Assembly (NCBI GenBank): GCA_963575675.1
Contig: CAUYUA010000217.1
Span: 1 to 64,000 of the forward strand
Direction of reading: 5' to 3'
From: CAUYUA01 sp963575675
GTDB taxonomy: Bacteria > Pseudomonadota > Alphaproteobacteria > Azospirillales > Azospirillaceae
DNA length: 64,000 nucleotides
The translations under genes were made by a program, and so were the position numbers. The notes under the pieces are model-generated. The model was not told the DNA's origin and did no database searches. It saw nothing but the letters and a program-made list of their open reading frames with translations. Positions within the stretch are counted from its first letter, which is position 1, and the number at the start of each line of letters is the position of its first letter. Positions 1 to 8,363 of the stretch are shown here, one piece after another.

Positions 1-6
1 TGTGCC

Positions 7-147
7 CTAGAAATAATTCACGCCGCTGGACTCCGGCGCTGCGGCGTGGTCTTCTTTCGCCGCTTTCAATGACGCTTCATAAAGGGACTTCGTCGCATTC
101 GATTGCGTTTGATCACTAATGGTTTTGGTCGTTTTTTCGTCGGCCAT
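7..147 (-). CDS. small hypothetical protein, 46 aa
   Basis: I do not recognise this protein. It starts MADEKTTK and is hydrophilic, rich in Lys, Ala, Ser and Thr, with no membrane segment or Cys. The ATG at 147 was chosen because GAGGA lies about seven bases upstream on the minus strand; the reading frame continues upstream to 273, but that extension has no such site. It is transcribed divergently from the glycosylase gene at 325. The only support is the ribosome binding site and an open frame, so it could be spurious. Confidence 0.45.
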   Translation of the reverse strand: MADEKTTKTISDQTQSNATKSLYEASLKAAKEDHAAAPESSGVNYF

Positions 148-324
148 GTTCGTATTCCTCGTTTCTATGAAAGGAAAGATAATCGGAATGAATTCTTCAC
201 TAGAGGTTAGAGCACATTTCATGCCATCAGAGAATCGTTCTATTTTGCGGTTGCGAGCGCTGTCATTGCTCATCGGGAAGGTAAAAAAGAGGCTTGTGAT
301 GATTTTTTCGGCAGGATTAAGGAC

Positions 325-933
325 GTGAACATAATCAACTCGTCTGCCGATGTTGTTCTTGCGGATGTTATGACGCAGGCTCGCGCTTGCTGTGTTTGTG
401 CTTCAGACCTTCCTCATCAACCTCGCCCTGTTTTGCGTGGCAGAGCTTCAGCGCGGCTTTTGATCGTTGGGCAAGCTCCCGGCGCGCGCGTTCATAAATC
501 CGGGATTCCCTGGGATGATCCCAGTGGAGACCGTTTGCGACAATGGCTCGGTTTTGATCAGCAGACTTTCTACGATGAAGGTCTGATCGCCATCGTGCCT
601 ATTGGGTTATGTTTTCCGGGAGTGGCTTTGCGCGGGGGAGATCGTCCTCCTCGGTCGGAGTGCGCTCCACTTTGGCATCCGCGTTTGCGTGGCGTGTTGA
701 CGAATATTAAGCTTACTTTACTGATAGGGCTTCACGCCCATATCTTTTATTTGGGGGCGCGGCGCGAAAAAACAATGTCTGGAACTGTGCGCGATGGAAA
801 AAAATATCTTCCTGAGTTTATGCCGTTGCCGCATCCCTCGTGGCGCAACAATCATTGGCTAAAAAACAATCTTTGGTTTGAAAAAGAGACGTTGCCTCTT
901 TTGCGTGACCGTTGTCGTTCTGTAATTTCCTGA
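325..933 (+). CDS. uracil-DNA glycosylase family protein
   Basis: The 202-residue product looks like a cytosolic member of the uracil-DNA glycosylase superfamily (COG1573 type), which removes uracil from DNA to start base excision repair. Visible hallmarks are the first active-site motif GQAPG near residue 50, followed by GIPWDDPSGDRL, and the C-terminal LPHPSWRN motif near residue 170. A Cys cluster (CCVC) near residue 22 resembles the start of an iron-sulfur site in family 4 enzymes, but a full set of four cysteines is not evident, so cluster binding is uncertain. The start is a GTG at 325 with AAGGA only one base away; the ATG at 370 is an alternative but lacks a clear site. It stands alone, with repeat DNA directly downstream. 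Confidence 0.85.
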   Translation: MNIINSSADVVLADVMTQARACCVCASDLPHQPRPVLRGRASARLLIVGQAPGARVHKSGIPWDDPSGDRLRQWLGFDQQTFYDEGLIAIVPIGLCFPGVALRGGDRPPRSECAPLWHPRLRGVLTNIKLTLLIGLHAHIFYLGARREKTMSGTVRDGKKYLPEFMPLPHPSWRNNHWLKNNLWFEKETLPLLRDRCRSVIS

Positions 934-947
934 TTCGTGTTTTTTTG

Positions 948-1040
948 GTGGGCCTCACCGAACTGAAAAGACCCTCGCGCCTTCAGTTATGACAATCTCC
1001 GAGTTATGGCGTTCCAAACGCCTCTCGGTCTTACGGCAAA
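948..1040 (+). repeat. diverged copy of the ~140-bp 3'-gene repeat (family 1)
   Basis: Starting 15 bases after the glycosylase stop, the sequence follows the family 1 consensus with many changes: CCGAACTGAAAAGACCCTC, then a CTCCGAGTTATGG block and a GCCTCTCGG block in the same order and spacing as in the copies at 25024, 28741 and 35619. Identity is low enough that this could be a decayed relative rather than a true copy. Confidence 0.35.
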
Positions 1041-1110
1041 CAAAGGAGGGGCGGCGCCCCTCCTTTGTGATCTCCATGCGACCAGGAATACAGTTCCCTA
1101 TATGCGTTCA
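1041..1110. repeat. hairpin repeat, family 2 (12-bp stem) and possible terminator
   Basis: A 12-bp stem (1041-1052 with 1056-1067, CAAAGGAGGGGC) closes on a three-base loop. It is followed by TGATCTCC and ACCAGGAATACAGTTCCCT, the same block that follows the hairpin at about 4494 and, inverted, at 56391. There is no T-run after the stem, so intrinsic termination is uncertain, although it lies between convergent genes. Confidence 0.5.
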
Positions 1111-1134
1111 ACCTTTTCGCAGGACAGTAAAGAC

Positions 1135-1347
1135 TTACTGAGCCACTGGGGCAGGCATGAAGAAGCGGCGGTCTAGTAGAGTCTTTACGGATACCGTAAT
1201 TTCTTCCCTATCCAAAGTCTGCGCCGTTAGACGCGCATGTGGCAAATGATGAGCGCGTTCATCGATTCGCGAAACCACGTAAATTTTGCGCGCCTGACCG
1301 ACTCGGGTAAAGCGGTCGCCGATATTGACGTTCTGACGGCTGCTCAT
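1135..1347 (-). CDS. small conserved hypothetical protein, 70 aa
   Basis: The product begins MSSRQNVNIGDRFTRVG and contains VVSRIDE and a downstream HARLTAQ...EEITVSVKTLLD segment. This layout (GDRF...VG near the start, V-x-RI in the first strand, ITVS..LLD near the end) resembles a family of short alphaproteobacterial proteins of unknown function; that resemblance is from memory of the family, not a search. It is cytosolic in appearance, without signal or membrane segments, and sits about 105 bp downstream of the DsbA-like gene start region's neighbour on the opposite end. No function is proposed. Confidence 0.55.
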   Translation of the reverse strand: MSSRQNVNIGDRFTRVGQARKIYVVSRIDERAHHLPHARLTAQTLDREEITVSVKTLLDRRFFMPAPVAQ

Positions 1348-1453
1348 GACGAGGCACCCTGTGCGGCAAGAGAAATTCGACCTTGTCTACCACAAATCGA
1401 CCTCGTGTTGCGAGGAGACTGTGAGCCTGACATCTTGAGAACTTTGGCCCGTC

Positions 1454-2221
1454 TTATTTTTTTCGTTCAACGGCGACCAAACGCTTGAGGCTATCCAAGT
1501 CTACGGCGCCCGGAATAACCTTGTCACCGATGATGAATGCTGGAGTCCCATGTAACGACAAAGCTTCGGCCAATTTTCGGTTGTTGTCTAACGCCGCTGC
1601 AATTTGAGATGATTCCATATCTTTGCGTAACCGATCGGTATCCAATGAAATTGAGCGCGCAAGGCGCATAATGGATTCCTCATTCAGAGGTCCGCGATTT
1701 CCCATTAATAAATTATGAAATTCCCAATATTTTCCCTGCTCATGCGACGCCAAGGCGGCTTTTGCCGCCAGCGTTGAAGCAGGGCTAAGAATTGGGAACT
1801 CTTTCATAACCAATCGAATGTTTTTGTCCTGATTTATCAGACCGAGCAAACTTTCACGCACGGATTTGCAGTATCCGCATTGATAGTCGAAGAATTCGAT
1901 CAGTGTGACGTCGCCTTTGGGATTTCCGATGACGGGGCTACTGGGATCGTTGAACAACTGTTCTTTTCGGCTGCTCAATCCCTGTGAGCGTTTCGTATCT
2001 TCGGCAGCTTGTTCTCGTTCTTGATATGCCTGGACCGATTCCATGAGGACTTCAGGATGTTCGAGCAGGTATGTCCGAATGATCTCTTGGATCGCCGCCT
2101 TCTGATCTGTGCTGAAGGGGGACGACTCGGCGCGCGCCACGTTCACGACGCTTACGGCCATCAAGCCGCATATGGTTCCGATGATGAGACGCTGTGTCGC
2201 CAAAGTTGAAAAAGTAATCAT
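1454..2221 (-). CDS. DsbA-family periplasmic thiol oxidoreductase
   Basis: The 255-residue protein has an N-terminal signal segment (hydrophobic residues about 12-28, ending near ARA) followed by a helical region with LLEHPEVLMESV, typical of the ScsC/BdbD-like DsbA branch. The thioredoxin-fold active site is CGYCK around residue 118, and the cis-proline loop reads HGTPAFIIG near residue 225. It should act in the periplasm on cysteine pairs of exported proteins, either as an oxidase or an isomerase. Its ATG overlaps the stop of the upstream peptidoglycan-binding protein gene by four bases, so the two are co-transcribed and probably translationally coupled. Confidence 0.9.
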   Translation of the reverse strand: MITFSTLATQRLIIGTICGLMAVSVVNVARAESSPFSTDQKAAIQEIIRTYLLEHPEVLMESVQAYQEREQAAEDTKRSQGLSSRKEQLFNDPSSPVIGNPKGDVTLIEFFDYQCGYCKSVRESLLGLINQDKNIRLVMKEFPILSPASTLAAKAALASHEQGKYWEFHNLLMGNRGPLNEESIMRLARSISLDTDRLRKDMESSQIAAALDNNRKLAEALSLHGTPAFIIGDKVIPGAVDLDSLKRLVAVERKK

Positions 2222-3360
2222 TTTTTATCTCCGGGCCGCAGGCGACCGGATAGAGAAGGCCAAGACTCGACGGAATCCGTCGAACGACGACTGGTCGCCG
2301 CCGAACGCGCGGCGGTTAATCCAGAAGAAAGCGATGGGGATGATTCTAAGTTCGGCATGCGTCGTTCCGATGCCGAATCTTCCGGCGTAAAGGCGGTTAG
2401 ATTCGCCTTCTTGGGCGCAAGCGTTACGTCTTTGTTTTTTCTGTTTACGTTTTTTGAGCTTAAGCTTGGCCCTAAGGTTGGTCCCAAACTTGGTTCGAGC
2501 GATTGAGATGAGGTTGTTCGTTTAGTGAGTCCGCGACGGCGACCGCTCCACCACCATACGCCTATGATTCCCGTTAAAATTGCGCCGATAAACCCCATAA
2601 TCGCACTCCGCGCCCATCCGGGCGCAATGATATTCAGTGGGACATTTGAGTTCGGAATCGATGGAGCGGCGTCTGTGTCGGCGGCGTCGGGAATCAAGGT
2701 TTCAGAGGCGGAGACGGCGGCGCGTGGCGCTGCGTGTGGAATCGGAGCGCCATCTGGGCCGACGCGCGGTTGTAAGTGAGGCGATTGGGAATTGGGGCCG
2801 GCGTTTGATCCGATAGACGCATGGCTTCCGGTAGACGCATGGCTTCCGGATAAAGCGCCAGGCGGCGGCGGAGCCATGCCGCTGCGCACCACTACGGCGC
2901 CGGTCATCATATCTCCGCCGCCTTCCGTGGTTACGGAATGAGTGATCGCCGCGCGTGGCTGCGGGGGAGGCGTTGCGGCTTCAGCCTGAGCGCGGGCGCG
3001 GGCGCGCGCGTCGGGCGCGGCGAGGTTTCCAACGGTTGATGACGCCGGTTTGGCGCTGATCAAACGATCAATGGTGGGCTGGTCCAGTTCACCCGAGGGG
3101 GGCAAGCCTACGGATTTTTGAAACGCCGACAGCGCCGAATGAGTCTCATCACTCATCACGCCGTTGGGGCGTTGATGATAGAGTCCCTTGTTTTTTAGAA
3201 TCTGTTGAGCCCATTGAATATCGGCGGTGGAGCCGCGCGCCGGCGCGGCGTGAGCGCAATTTAAGCTCAGCGTCCATCCCGCCGCGAAAATGCTCGCGGC
3301 GAGAAGAAAACCCATCGTCGCCCGTGGCGCCGGCAAGGCTTTCGTCGCCGTTGGTGTCAT
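2218..3360 (-). CDS. membrane protein with peptidoglycan-binding domain
   Basis: This 380-residue protein has an N-terminal signal or anchor (about residues 15-38), a peptidoglycan-binding type 1 domain at about 45-105 (pattern AQQILKNKGLYHQRPNG ... LSAFQKSVGLPPSGELD), a long Ala/Pro/Ser-rich linker, a membrane helix near 250-275 ending in WWWSGRRRG, and a basic Ser/Thr-rich tail. The arrangement suggests envelope anchoring with the binding domain outside. It is the first gene of a two-gene unit with the DsbA-like protein. The linker contains the 18-bp perfect tandem duplication at 2814-2849 that yields the SHASTGSHASIGS segment. The start codon at 3360 has AAAAAGG directly adjacent, so a start a few codons downstream is possible. 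Confidence 0.82.
   Translation of the reverse strand: MTPTATKALPAPRATMGFLLAASIFAAGWTLSLNCAHAAPARGSTADIQWAQQILKNKGLYHQRPNGVMSDETHSALSAFQKSVGLPPSGELDQPTIDRLISAKPASSTVGNLAAPDARARARAQAEAATPPPQPRAAITHSVTTEGGGDMMTGAVVVRSGMAPPPPGALSGSHASTGSHASIGSNAGPNSQSPHLQPRVGPDGAPIPHAAPRAAVSASETLIPDAADTDAAPSIPNSNVPLNIIAPGWARSAIMGFIGAILTGIIGVWWWSGRRRGLTKRTTSSQSLEPSLGPTLGPSLSSKNVNRKNKDVTLAPKKANLTAFTPEDSASERRMPNLESSPSLSSGLTAARSAATSRRSTDSVESWPSLSGRLRPGDKK
2814..2849. repeat. 18-bp perfect tandem duplication (in frame)
   Basis: Unit TAGACGCATGGCTTCCGG occurs at 2814-2831 and 2832-2849 without mismatch, inside the linker of the peptidoglycan-binding protein. It keeps the frame and duplicates six residues. Confidence 0.9.
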
Positions 3361-3450
3361 CCTTTTTTACTTTCTGCGCAATTGTCCTGCTGCGGGCGAC
3401 GCGGACGAATCCGCGTCGTTTCGCGCGCATGTTGGGAGTTTGGTTGCGAA

Positions 3451-4335
3451 TTAGGCCGCCGCCGCGCTCATTGCCGCGATTTGGTCGGCCAGAGTCACTT
3501 GACGACGCGCGTCTTCGACATGCAGATTTTCCACCAGTTTTCCATCCACCACCACGACGCCTTTTCCCGCTTCGGTTGCGGCGGCGTGAGCGGCGATAAT
3601 TTTGCGCGCTTGAGCGATTTCCGTATCCGAAGGCGCGAACGCCGTATTGGCGGCTGCGATGGTTTTGGGGTGAATCAAAGTCTTGCCGTCGAATCCCATC
3701 TCAACCCCCTGACGACACGAATAAGCGAATCCTTCATCGTCGTTGAGGTCCAGATATACGCCATCCAGAATCGCCAAACGATATGCTCTCGCCGCCAACA
3801 GACACAATCCTAAACCGGTGAGCAAGGGCAGGCGTTCGCGGGTGTGTCGGGCATGCAAATCCTTGGCTAAATCCGAGGTGCCCATCACCAATCCCCCCAT
3901 GCGCGGGCATGAGCTTGCGATTTCGCGTGCGTTCAGCATCCCCAGCGGGGTTTCCATCATGCACCACAGCGCTTGATTTTCCGGGGCTCCGGCGCCGCGC
4001 AAAATTACGTCCGCCTGACGCACGACATCGGCTGATTCCACTTTGGGCAACAGCACGGCGTCGGCGCCGGATGTCGCCGCCGCAACCAAATCTTCATATC
4101 CCCAGGGTGTATTCAGTCCGTTTACGCGCAGAAACAGCTCGCGATTGCCGAAACCGCCGCTTTGGATCGTTACAGCCGCTTGTTTGCGGGCGTCGACTTT
4201 GGCGTCGGGAGCAACGGCGTCTTCCAAGTCGAGAATCAATCCGTCAGCGGGAAGCGTTTTGCCTTTTTCCATTGCTCGGACGTTGGAGGCTGGAACGTAG
4301 AGAACGCTGCGACGCGGACGGGCTGGTGCGGCCAT
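3451..4335 (-). CDS. CitE-like CoA-ester lyase (HpcH/HpaI aldolase fold)
   Basis: The 294-residue product matches the CitE/malyl-CoA lyase family: RRSVLYVPASN at the N-terminus, LILDLEDAV near residue 35, LPKVESADVV near 95, METPLGMLNAREIA near 128, MGTSDLAKDL near 150 and GFDGKTLIHPKTI near 215. The acidic residues in the DLEDAV, VES and SDL motifs are those that bind Mg2+ and substrate in the family. Such enzymes cleave or form C-C bonds of acyl-CoA esters such as (S)-citramalyl-CoA or malyl-CoA; the exact substrate cannot be read from sequence. Length is normal for the family. The ATG at 4335 has AGGAG nine bases upstream. No pathway partners are adjacent. Confidence 0.85.
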   Translation of the reverse strand: MAAPARPRRSVLYVPASNVRAMEKGKTLPADGLILDLEDAVAPDAKVDARKQAAVTIQSGGFGNRELFLRVNGLNTPWGYEDLVAAATSGADAVLLPKVESADVVRQADVILRGAGAPENQALWCMMETPLGMLNAREIASSCPRMGGLVMGTSDLAKDLHARHTRERLPLLTGLGLCLLAARAYRLAILDGVYLDLNDDEGFAYSCRQGVEMGFDGKTLIHPKTIAAANTAFAPSDTEIAQARKIIAAHAAATEAGKGVVVVDGKLVENLHVEDARRQVTLADQIAAMSAAAA

Positions 4336-4439
4336 GATGAAGCTACTCCTTGGTTTGTCCTCATTGAGAGGTTTCTTATGGCTGAAAATGGGGATTGTCT
4401 TATGCTGTCGTGATTGTTTTTACATCAAAAACGAACAAT

Positions 4440-4556
4440 TCCAGAGGAAGGTCGTTTCCAGAGGAAGGTCGTTAGGAAGGTCGTTTCGCGAATAAGGGGG
4501 GCTTTCGCTCCCCCCTTATGATCCCCAGAGATCAGGAACTCAGTTCCTGGACTCTT
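4440..4556. repeat. family 2 hairpin repeat preceded by 17-bp tandem duplication
   Basis: TCCAGAGGAAGGTCGTT is repeated exactly at 4440-4456 and 4457-4473, with a 12-base partial copy at 4474-4485. Then come TTCGCGAATAAGGGGG, a CTTTCGCT loop and CCCCCTT (hairpin about 4494-4516), TGATCCCCAGAG and an AGGAACTCAGTTCCTGG palindrome. The whole order reappears in inverse orientation at 56391-56490. The tandem unit is the first part of the repeat, so this copy has gained extra copies of its own left edge. Confidence 0.75.
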
Positions 4557-4581
4557 TTAATTTTTATGCAAATAACGGCGC

Positions 4582-4629
4582 AAGCGATCGCGACCATATT
4601 ATACAGGGTCGCGATCGCTTGTTTTTTTT
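4582..4629 (+). terminator. strong intrinsic terminator-like hairpin, T-run on + strand
   Basis: A perfect 14-bp stem AAGCGATCGCGACC (4582-4595) pairs with 4607-4620 around an 11-base loop, followed by G and eight Ts (4622-4629). The T-run is on the + strand, yet both flanking genes are on the minus strand; the stop of the downstream-reading gene is at 4631. Read on the minus strand, the A-run precedes the stem and no T-run follows. Confidence 0.7.
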
Positions 4630-4630
4630 A

Positions 4631-6205
4631 TCACCGACCGCTCGGTCCAGGAGAGCCGCCGCCGATTCCTCCGATCAAGGAGGACATATCGACGCCGTTC
4701 AGAGTGATTTGTCCGATTTGGGACAGCTCGATGCGATAGTTGCGGACTTCTTGTCCTGCTGCGTTTTTGCTCATTTGCCCCATGCCCTGGATCATGGCGA
4801 GGGCGGTAAGGATGCCTTTGGCTCCTTCGTCGGGTTTGGCGCCCGGCGCAGGCTGTAGGGTGCGAATGGCGGTGTCGAGTCCGCGCAGGCTGATGTCGAG
4901 AGTTGCAACTGCGTTCATCACGGCTTTTGCGTCGAAGCGGGCGCTGCCGGTGACGGACGCCGAAGCGGCGGGTGCGGAGAGCGCTAATTTCTCGATTCGA
5001 ATTTCACTGGCGTTTTCGCTTAAGCCGGTCATGGCGCTCGCCATGGCGATGGATTCGGGGTCGGCGCCTGGAACTGGAGCTACGCCTTTGGTGGTGGGCG
5101 TCAGCACGGTTTCCAGAGCTTGCCATAATTTGGCGTTGGGGAGTTTCACCGCCGCCAGATCGACCTCGATTTTGTCCGGCATAAATTCAGGAGGGCCGGG
5201 GAGCGGATCGACTTTTACGCCTTCTTGCAGGAATCCGAGTCGGAACGACGAATTTCCCTGCTCCAGACCATCCAACGAGACATGAAACGACGCTTGTTGC
5301 AGAGAGAAGGTTCCAATGTCGCCACTGGGCTTTCCTGCGCCTGCTTTCTTCATTTCGTCGGCGTTGACCACAGCGAGATCGTTGACGCGCAGCTTGGCGG
5401 CGGCTCCGTTGAACAAGCCGCGAACGGTTTCCATGCGCTGCTTGAAGACGGTGGGGTCTCCGGCTTTGGCGTCATCCTCGGCCCACTGGCTGATTTTGGC
5501 GAGACGCGACAGATCGACGCCATTCGCTTCGGCTTCAATCGCCATGCGACCGAGCTTCAAGACGTTGACGCCTTTTTCGTCTTGAACCAACAGATCGCCG
5601 ATGGTGAAGCTGCTGGGGCCGCTCCAACGATTGGGGGCGCTTTGCGCCAAATCGGCGCGCACGGCCAATAGACCGATCTTCACGGAAGGATTCGGCTTGG
5701 AGGGAACCACCGCTAGATCGGAATAAGCGGCGTCGATTTTTATGAAGGTCTCCAGTGTGGGAGACCACACGCCGGAGAAGTGCTGAGAGCCCATGGACAG
5801 CTCGGCGTCTTTGGCGCCGGCGGAGGTCACGGATTGTATCGAGGCCGGAAGCGTGATTTCGACTCCGAACGTCTGATCGGCGTTCGGTTTGACGATCATG
5901 GCGATTTCGCCGACCTGAATCTTGCTGTTGTCGGAATCGACGATCGCCACGGACGGCAAGCGCACGTCATAATGATCGCCGACCGGCGTCGCAGAGACCT
6001 TTCCTGTCCATTTCACGCCACCCTTGTTCTGATGAGGCGTCGGGAACCAGCGAAGCAATCCGGCGTTTAGCGCATCGGCCAGGGCCGACGCCGCTTCAGG
6101 GGTCACTGCGGGCGTTGCAGTTTGCGCCGGCGCTTCGACCGACCAAATCGCCATGCCCCAGATCACGGGAAGCGCCGCGATCATGCGCGGAATCTTGCGA
6201 ACCAT
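4631..6205 (-). CDS. large exported protein of unknown function, 524 aa
   Basis: The protein starts with a clear Sec signal peptide (MVRKIPRMIAALPVIWGMAI, likely cleavage after APA around residue 27). The mature part is rich in beta-strand-like alternation and has repeated phrases such as KIGLLAVRADL, IGDLLVQDEKG, LRVNDLAVVNADE and RIEKLALSAPAAS, suggesting a repeated beta-helical or AsmA/DUF2125-like architecture; that assignment is a guess from pattern, not a recognised domain. The C-terminus is Gly-rich (GGIGGGSPGPSGR). It is probably periplasmic or outer-membrane associated. It is monocistronic, with the hairpin at 4582 immediately 3' of its stop. Confidence 0.75.
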   Translation of the reverse strand: MVRKIPRMIAALPVIWGMAIWSVEAPAQTATPAVTPEAASALADALNAGLLRWFPTPHQNKGGVKWTGKVSATPVGDHYDVRLPSVAIVDSDNSKIQVGEIAMIVKPNADQTFGVEITLPASIQSVTSAGAKDAELSMGSQHFSGVWSPTLETFIKIDAAYSDLAVVPSKPNPSVKIGLLAVRADLAQSAPNRWSGPSSFTIGDLLVQDEKGVNVLKLGRMAIEAEANGVDLSRLAKISQWAEDDAKAGDPTVFKQRMETVRGLFNGAAAKLRVNDLAVVNADEMKKAGAGKPSGDIGTFSLQQASFHVSLDGLEQGNSSFRLGFLQEGVKVDPLPGPPEFMPDKIEVDLAAVKLPNAKLWQALETVLTPTTKGVAPVPGADPESIAMASAMTGLSENASEIRIEKLALSAPAASASVTGSARFDAKAVMNAVATLDISLRGLDTAIRTLQPAPGAKPDEGAKGILTALAMIQGMGQMSKNAAGQEVRNYRIELSQIGQITLNGVDMSSLIGGIGGGSPGPSGR

Positions 6206-6939
6206 TGAGCCTCCTTAAGCGTGCGCCCCGCTCGATCGAACCGGCGGCGGAGGGGGCGAACCGACGACGGGAGTTTTTTCTGCCTGAACCGACAGCCTCA
6301 GTCTGGTGAAACCAATAGCGCGACGAGGCCGCTTGGTCCATGACGATTCATCGTTCTTCGCAACAATCCGCGACGATGCGGCGCAGAGGGATTTCGGACG
6401 ATGCGCTTCGTCTAAATGGCTTGGTCGCTCTTTGATTTGACGACGCTGCGCCTGGGCAATTTCGGCTGCAAACCTGGTTGCTGTTGGGGGCTTTTTTCCT
6501 GCGACGTTTTGACGCGCCAAAAAAGCCGCTCGGTTTTTGTTTTGTCATGGCCGATCGCGAAGAAACACGTAGGCGCCGAATAGCAATGCGTGATACTCTT
6601 TTTCCGAGAAGTAATTGTATTGAATGTCTTTTTTGGGTTGCGGCGCAATACAGACCATACCGCATCGCAAAAATAGATCGGTATTTTATCAATTTTGATG
6701 GAGTTATATTAACCAATCTTTTCGATTTTTTTTAAAAGCGCCGTCATTTTTCTTCGTTGACGTTTTCCATTGTTTGTTTGGCGTTTGGTTCGCGTGGCGC
6801 TTGTGTTGGCGCGGAATCTGCATTGTGCTCTTTTTTTGTGAACCGTGAATTGGAGTTGAAGAAAGATTTCGAAATTAAAAAAAACGCTTTCTTGATTTTT
6901 TTCTGACCTCTGATGCCTCTGATATTTGGAGGAATGCCG
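6206..6939. other. 734-bp intergenic region without a convincing gene
   Basis: Both strands hold open frames here (for example minus 6348-6716), but their products are strongly basic, low-complexity, lack recognisable domains and have no good ribosome binding site. Base composition becomes AT-rich toward 6700-6900. It lies between divergent genes and should contain their promoters, although I cannot assign -35/-10 elements with confidence. Confidence 0.6.
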
Positions 6940-6987
6940 ATGTTTGGGGGAATGAAAGCCGCTAAAGAAATCGTCAAAGATCAGTGA
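6940..6987 (+). CDS. possible 15-aa leader peptide coupled to the glycosyltransferase
   Basis: ATG at 6940 opens the peptide MFGGMKAAKEIVKDQ, with GGAGG at 6928-6932 seven bases upstream, the best ribosome binding site in the region. Its TGA (6985-6987) overlaps the GTG (6984-6986) that opens the long glycosyltransferase frame, a GTGA arrangement typical of translational coupling. It may be a short regulatory ORF or a remnant of a truncated gene. No homology can be claimed for so short a peptide. Confidence 0.35.
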   Translation: MFGGMKAAKEIVKDQ

Positions 6988-8279
6988 TCGCGTCTCTAAA
7001 GCCGTCTTCAATCGCAGATTTTATCGCTCTTTCGGAGTTCTTTCCAATGTTCGCGTTTGCCGCCGTGTCCGCGTCTTCTGTCTTGGCCGCTCGCGCTTCT
7101 GCGTCGGAGGCGCTTTCGACTGCGCGCGTTTCGAGCAATGCTGTTTCTTTTAACAAGCCGAACGTCGCGACAGCCGTCGAGGCTTCGACGGCGGTTTTGA
7201 CTGTCGTGATCTCGACCCGCAATTCAGTGCGGGCCTTGCCGGAAGCGATCGACAGCGTTGTGGCGCAAGGAGTCGTTAACTTGGAGATCATCGTCACGGA
7301 CGATGGATCCACCGACGGCACGCGCGCTTGGCTACGGCGTCGACAAGAAACTCTTCCGGGGCTGCGCGTATTGACGGGGGACGGCGATGGGCCAAACATG
7401 GCCCGCAATCGCGCGATTATTGCCGCTCGGGCGCCGTTGATTGCGTTTCTTGACGCTCATGATCGTTGGACGCCGGGAAAATTGACGGCGCAGCATGACT
7501 TTCACCTCAAACGACCGGACGTTGTTTTCAGTTTTACGAACTACGTTAAAGTTGACGCCGAAGAAAGGCCGCTCGGCGCGTGTTTCGATCAATGGAATGG
7601 CATGCGTCGTTTGACCGAAGCCGCCGAACGAGCGGCCGGACGTGTTGAAGAGCGTTCACATTTGCGTCAGCCTCCTTTCTGCTCCATTGATCAAAGACCG
7701 CGTTCCGGCGTTGTTTCCGATTCTGATGGCGCTGTTTTCTCTTTAGGACGGCGTGGCGGTTATTGTCTTTTGGAGCTTGCTGAAGCGCGGCTGCTGGCGG
7801 AAAATGTTGTTGGAGGCTCCACTGTCGTTGTTCGGCGACAAGATTTGCTTCGCGTCGGTGGGTTCGATGTTTCTATGCGTTCCGTTGCAGATTGGGATTT
7901 GTGGTTGCGCTTGTCTCGTCTTGGCCATGTCGGGTTTACGTCTTTTGTCGGCGCTGTCGACGCCCCCAAACCGGATCCCGTTGGAAACGACGTTGATCTT
8001 CGAATCGAGTACATGCGTCGAATCATTACGCGCCATGCGCCGTTCTTGGCGGTGAGCGGCTCTTGGGCTTTGCGATGCGCTGAAGCGCGTCTTCTGCTTG
8101 CCGAAGCTGAACTTGCCCGATCGCGTGGTTTGCGGTGGAGAGCTTTTCGCGCTCACCTGAAGGCGTTCTTGAAGTCTCGGGGACGACGCGCGGCTCAAGA
8201 TATGTTGGTTGATCTTAGCGGACTTTGGCCGAGGTCGTCCACGCAGTCGCCTGGTCCTTGGTTTCCTGCCGGAGCTTGA
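6984..8279 (+). CDS. family 2 glycosyltransferase
   Basis: The core begins near residue 70 with LTVVISTRNSVRALPEAIDS, followed by the nucleotide-binding motif TDDGSTDGTR near 106 and AFLDAHDRW near 154, where a GT-A fold places its metal-binding acidic residues. The acceptor-side motif VADWDLWLRLSRLG lies near 302. The family transfers a sugar from a nucleotide donor onto a glycan or lipid; the substrate is unknown. The first 70 residues are Ala/Ser-rich and unlike the family, so the true start may be the ATG at 7048 or later; the GTG at 6984 is kept because it overlaps the stop of a short, well-initiated upstream ORF. Inserted Arg-rich sequence around residues 215-245 is also unusual. Confidence 0.8.
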   Translation: MIASLKPSSIADFIALSEFFPMFAFAAVSASSVLAARASASEALSTARVSSNAVSFNKPNVATAVEASTAVLTVVISTRNSVRALPEAIDSVVAQGVVNLEIIVTDDGSTDGTRAWLRRRQETLPGLRVLTGDGDGPNMARNRAIIAARAPLIAFLDAHDRWTPGKLTAQHDFHLKRPDVVFSFTNYVKVDAEERPLGACFDQWNGMRRLTEAAERAAGRVEERSHLRQPPFCSIDQRPRSGVVSDSDGAVFSLGRRGGYCLLELAEARLLAENVVGGSTVVVRRQDLLRVGGFDVSMRSVADWDLWLRLSRLGHVGFTSFVGAVDAPKPDPVGNDVDLRIEYMRRIITRHAPFLAVSGSWALRCAEARLLLAEAELARSRGLRWRAFRAHLKAFLKSRGRRAAQDMLVDLSGLWPRSSTQSPGPWFPAGA

Positions 8280-8363
8280 ATAGTAGGCTCATAATCTTGA
8301 CGGAGCCTGAAATGATTTAGTCGGCGCAAAAAGCGATGCGCCAAATTCTCTGCGCGCGGATCC

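Noticed and set aside
6348..6716. 122-residue minus-strand open frame between the exported protein and the glycosyltransferase
   Set aside because: The product is strongly basic and low complexity, with no domain and no good start site.
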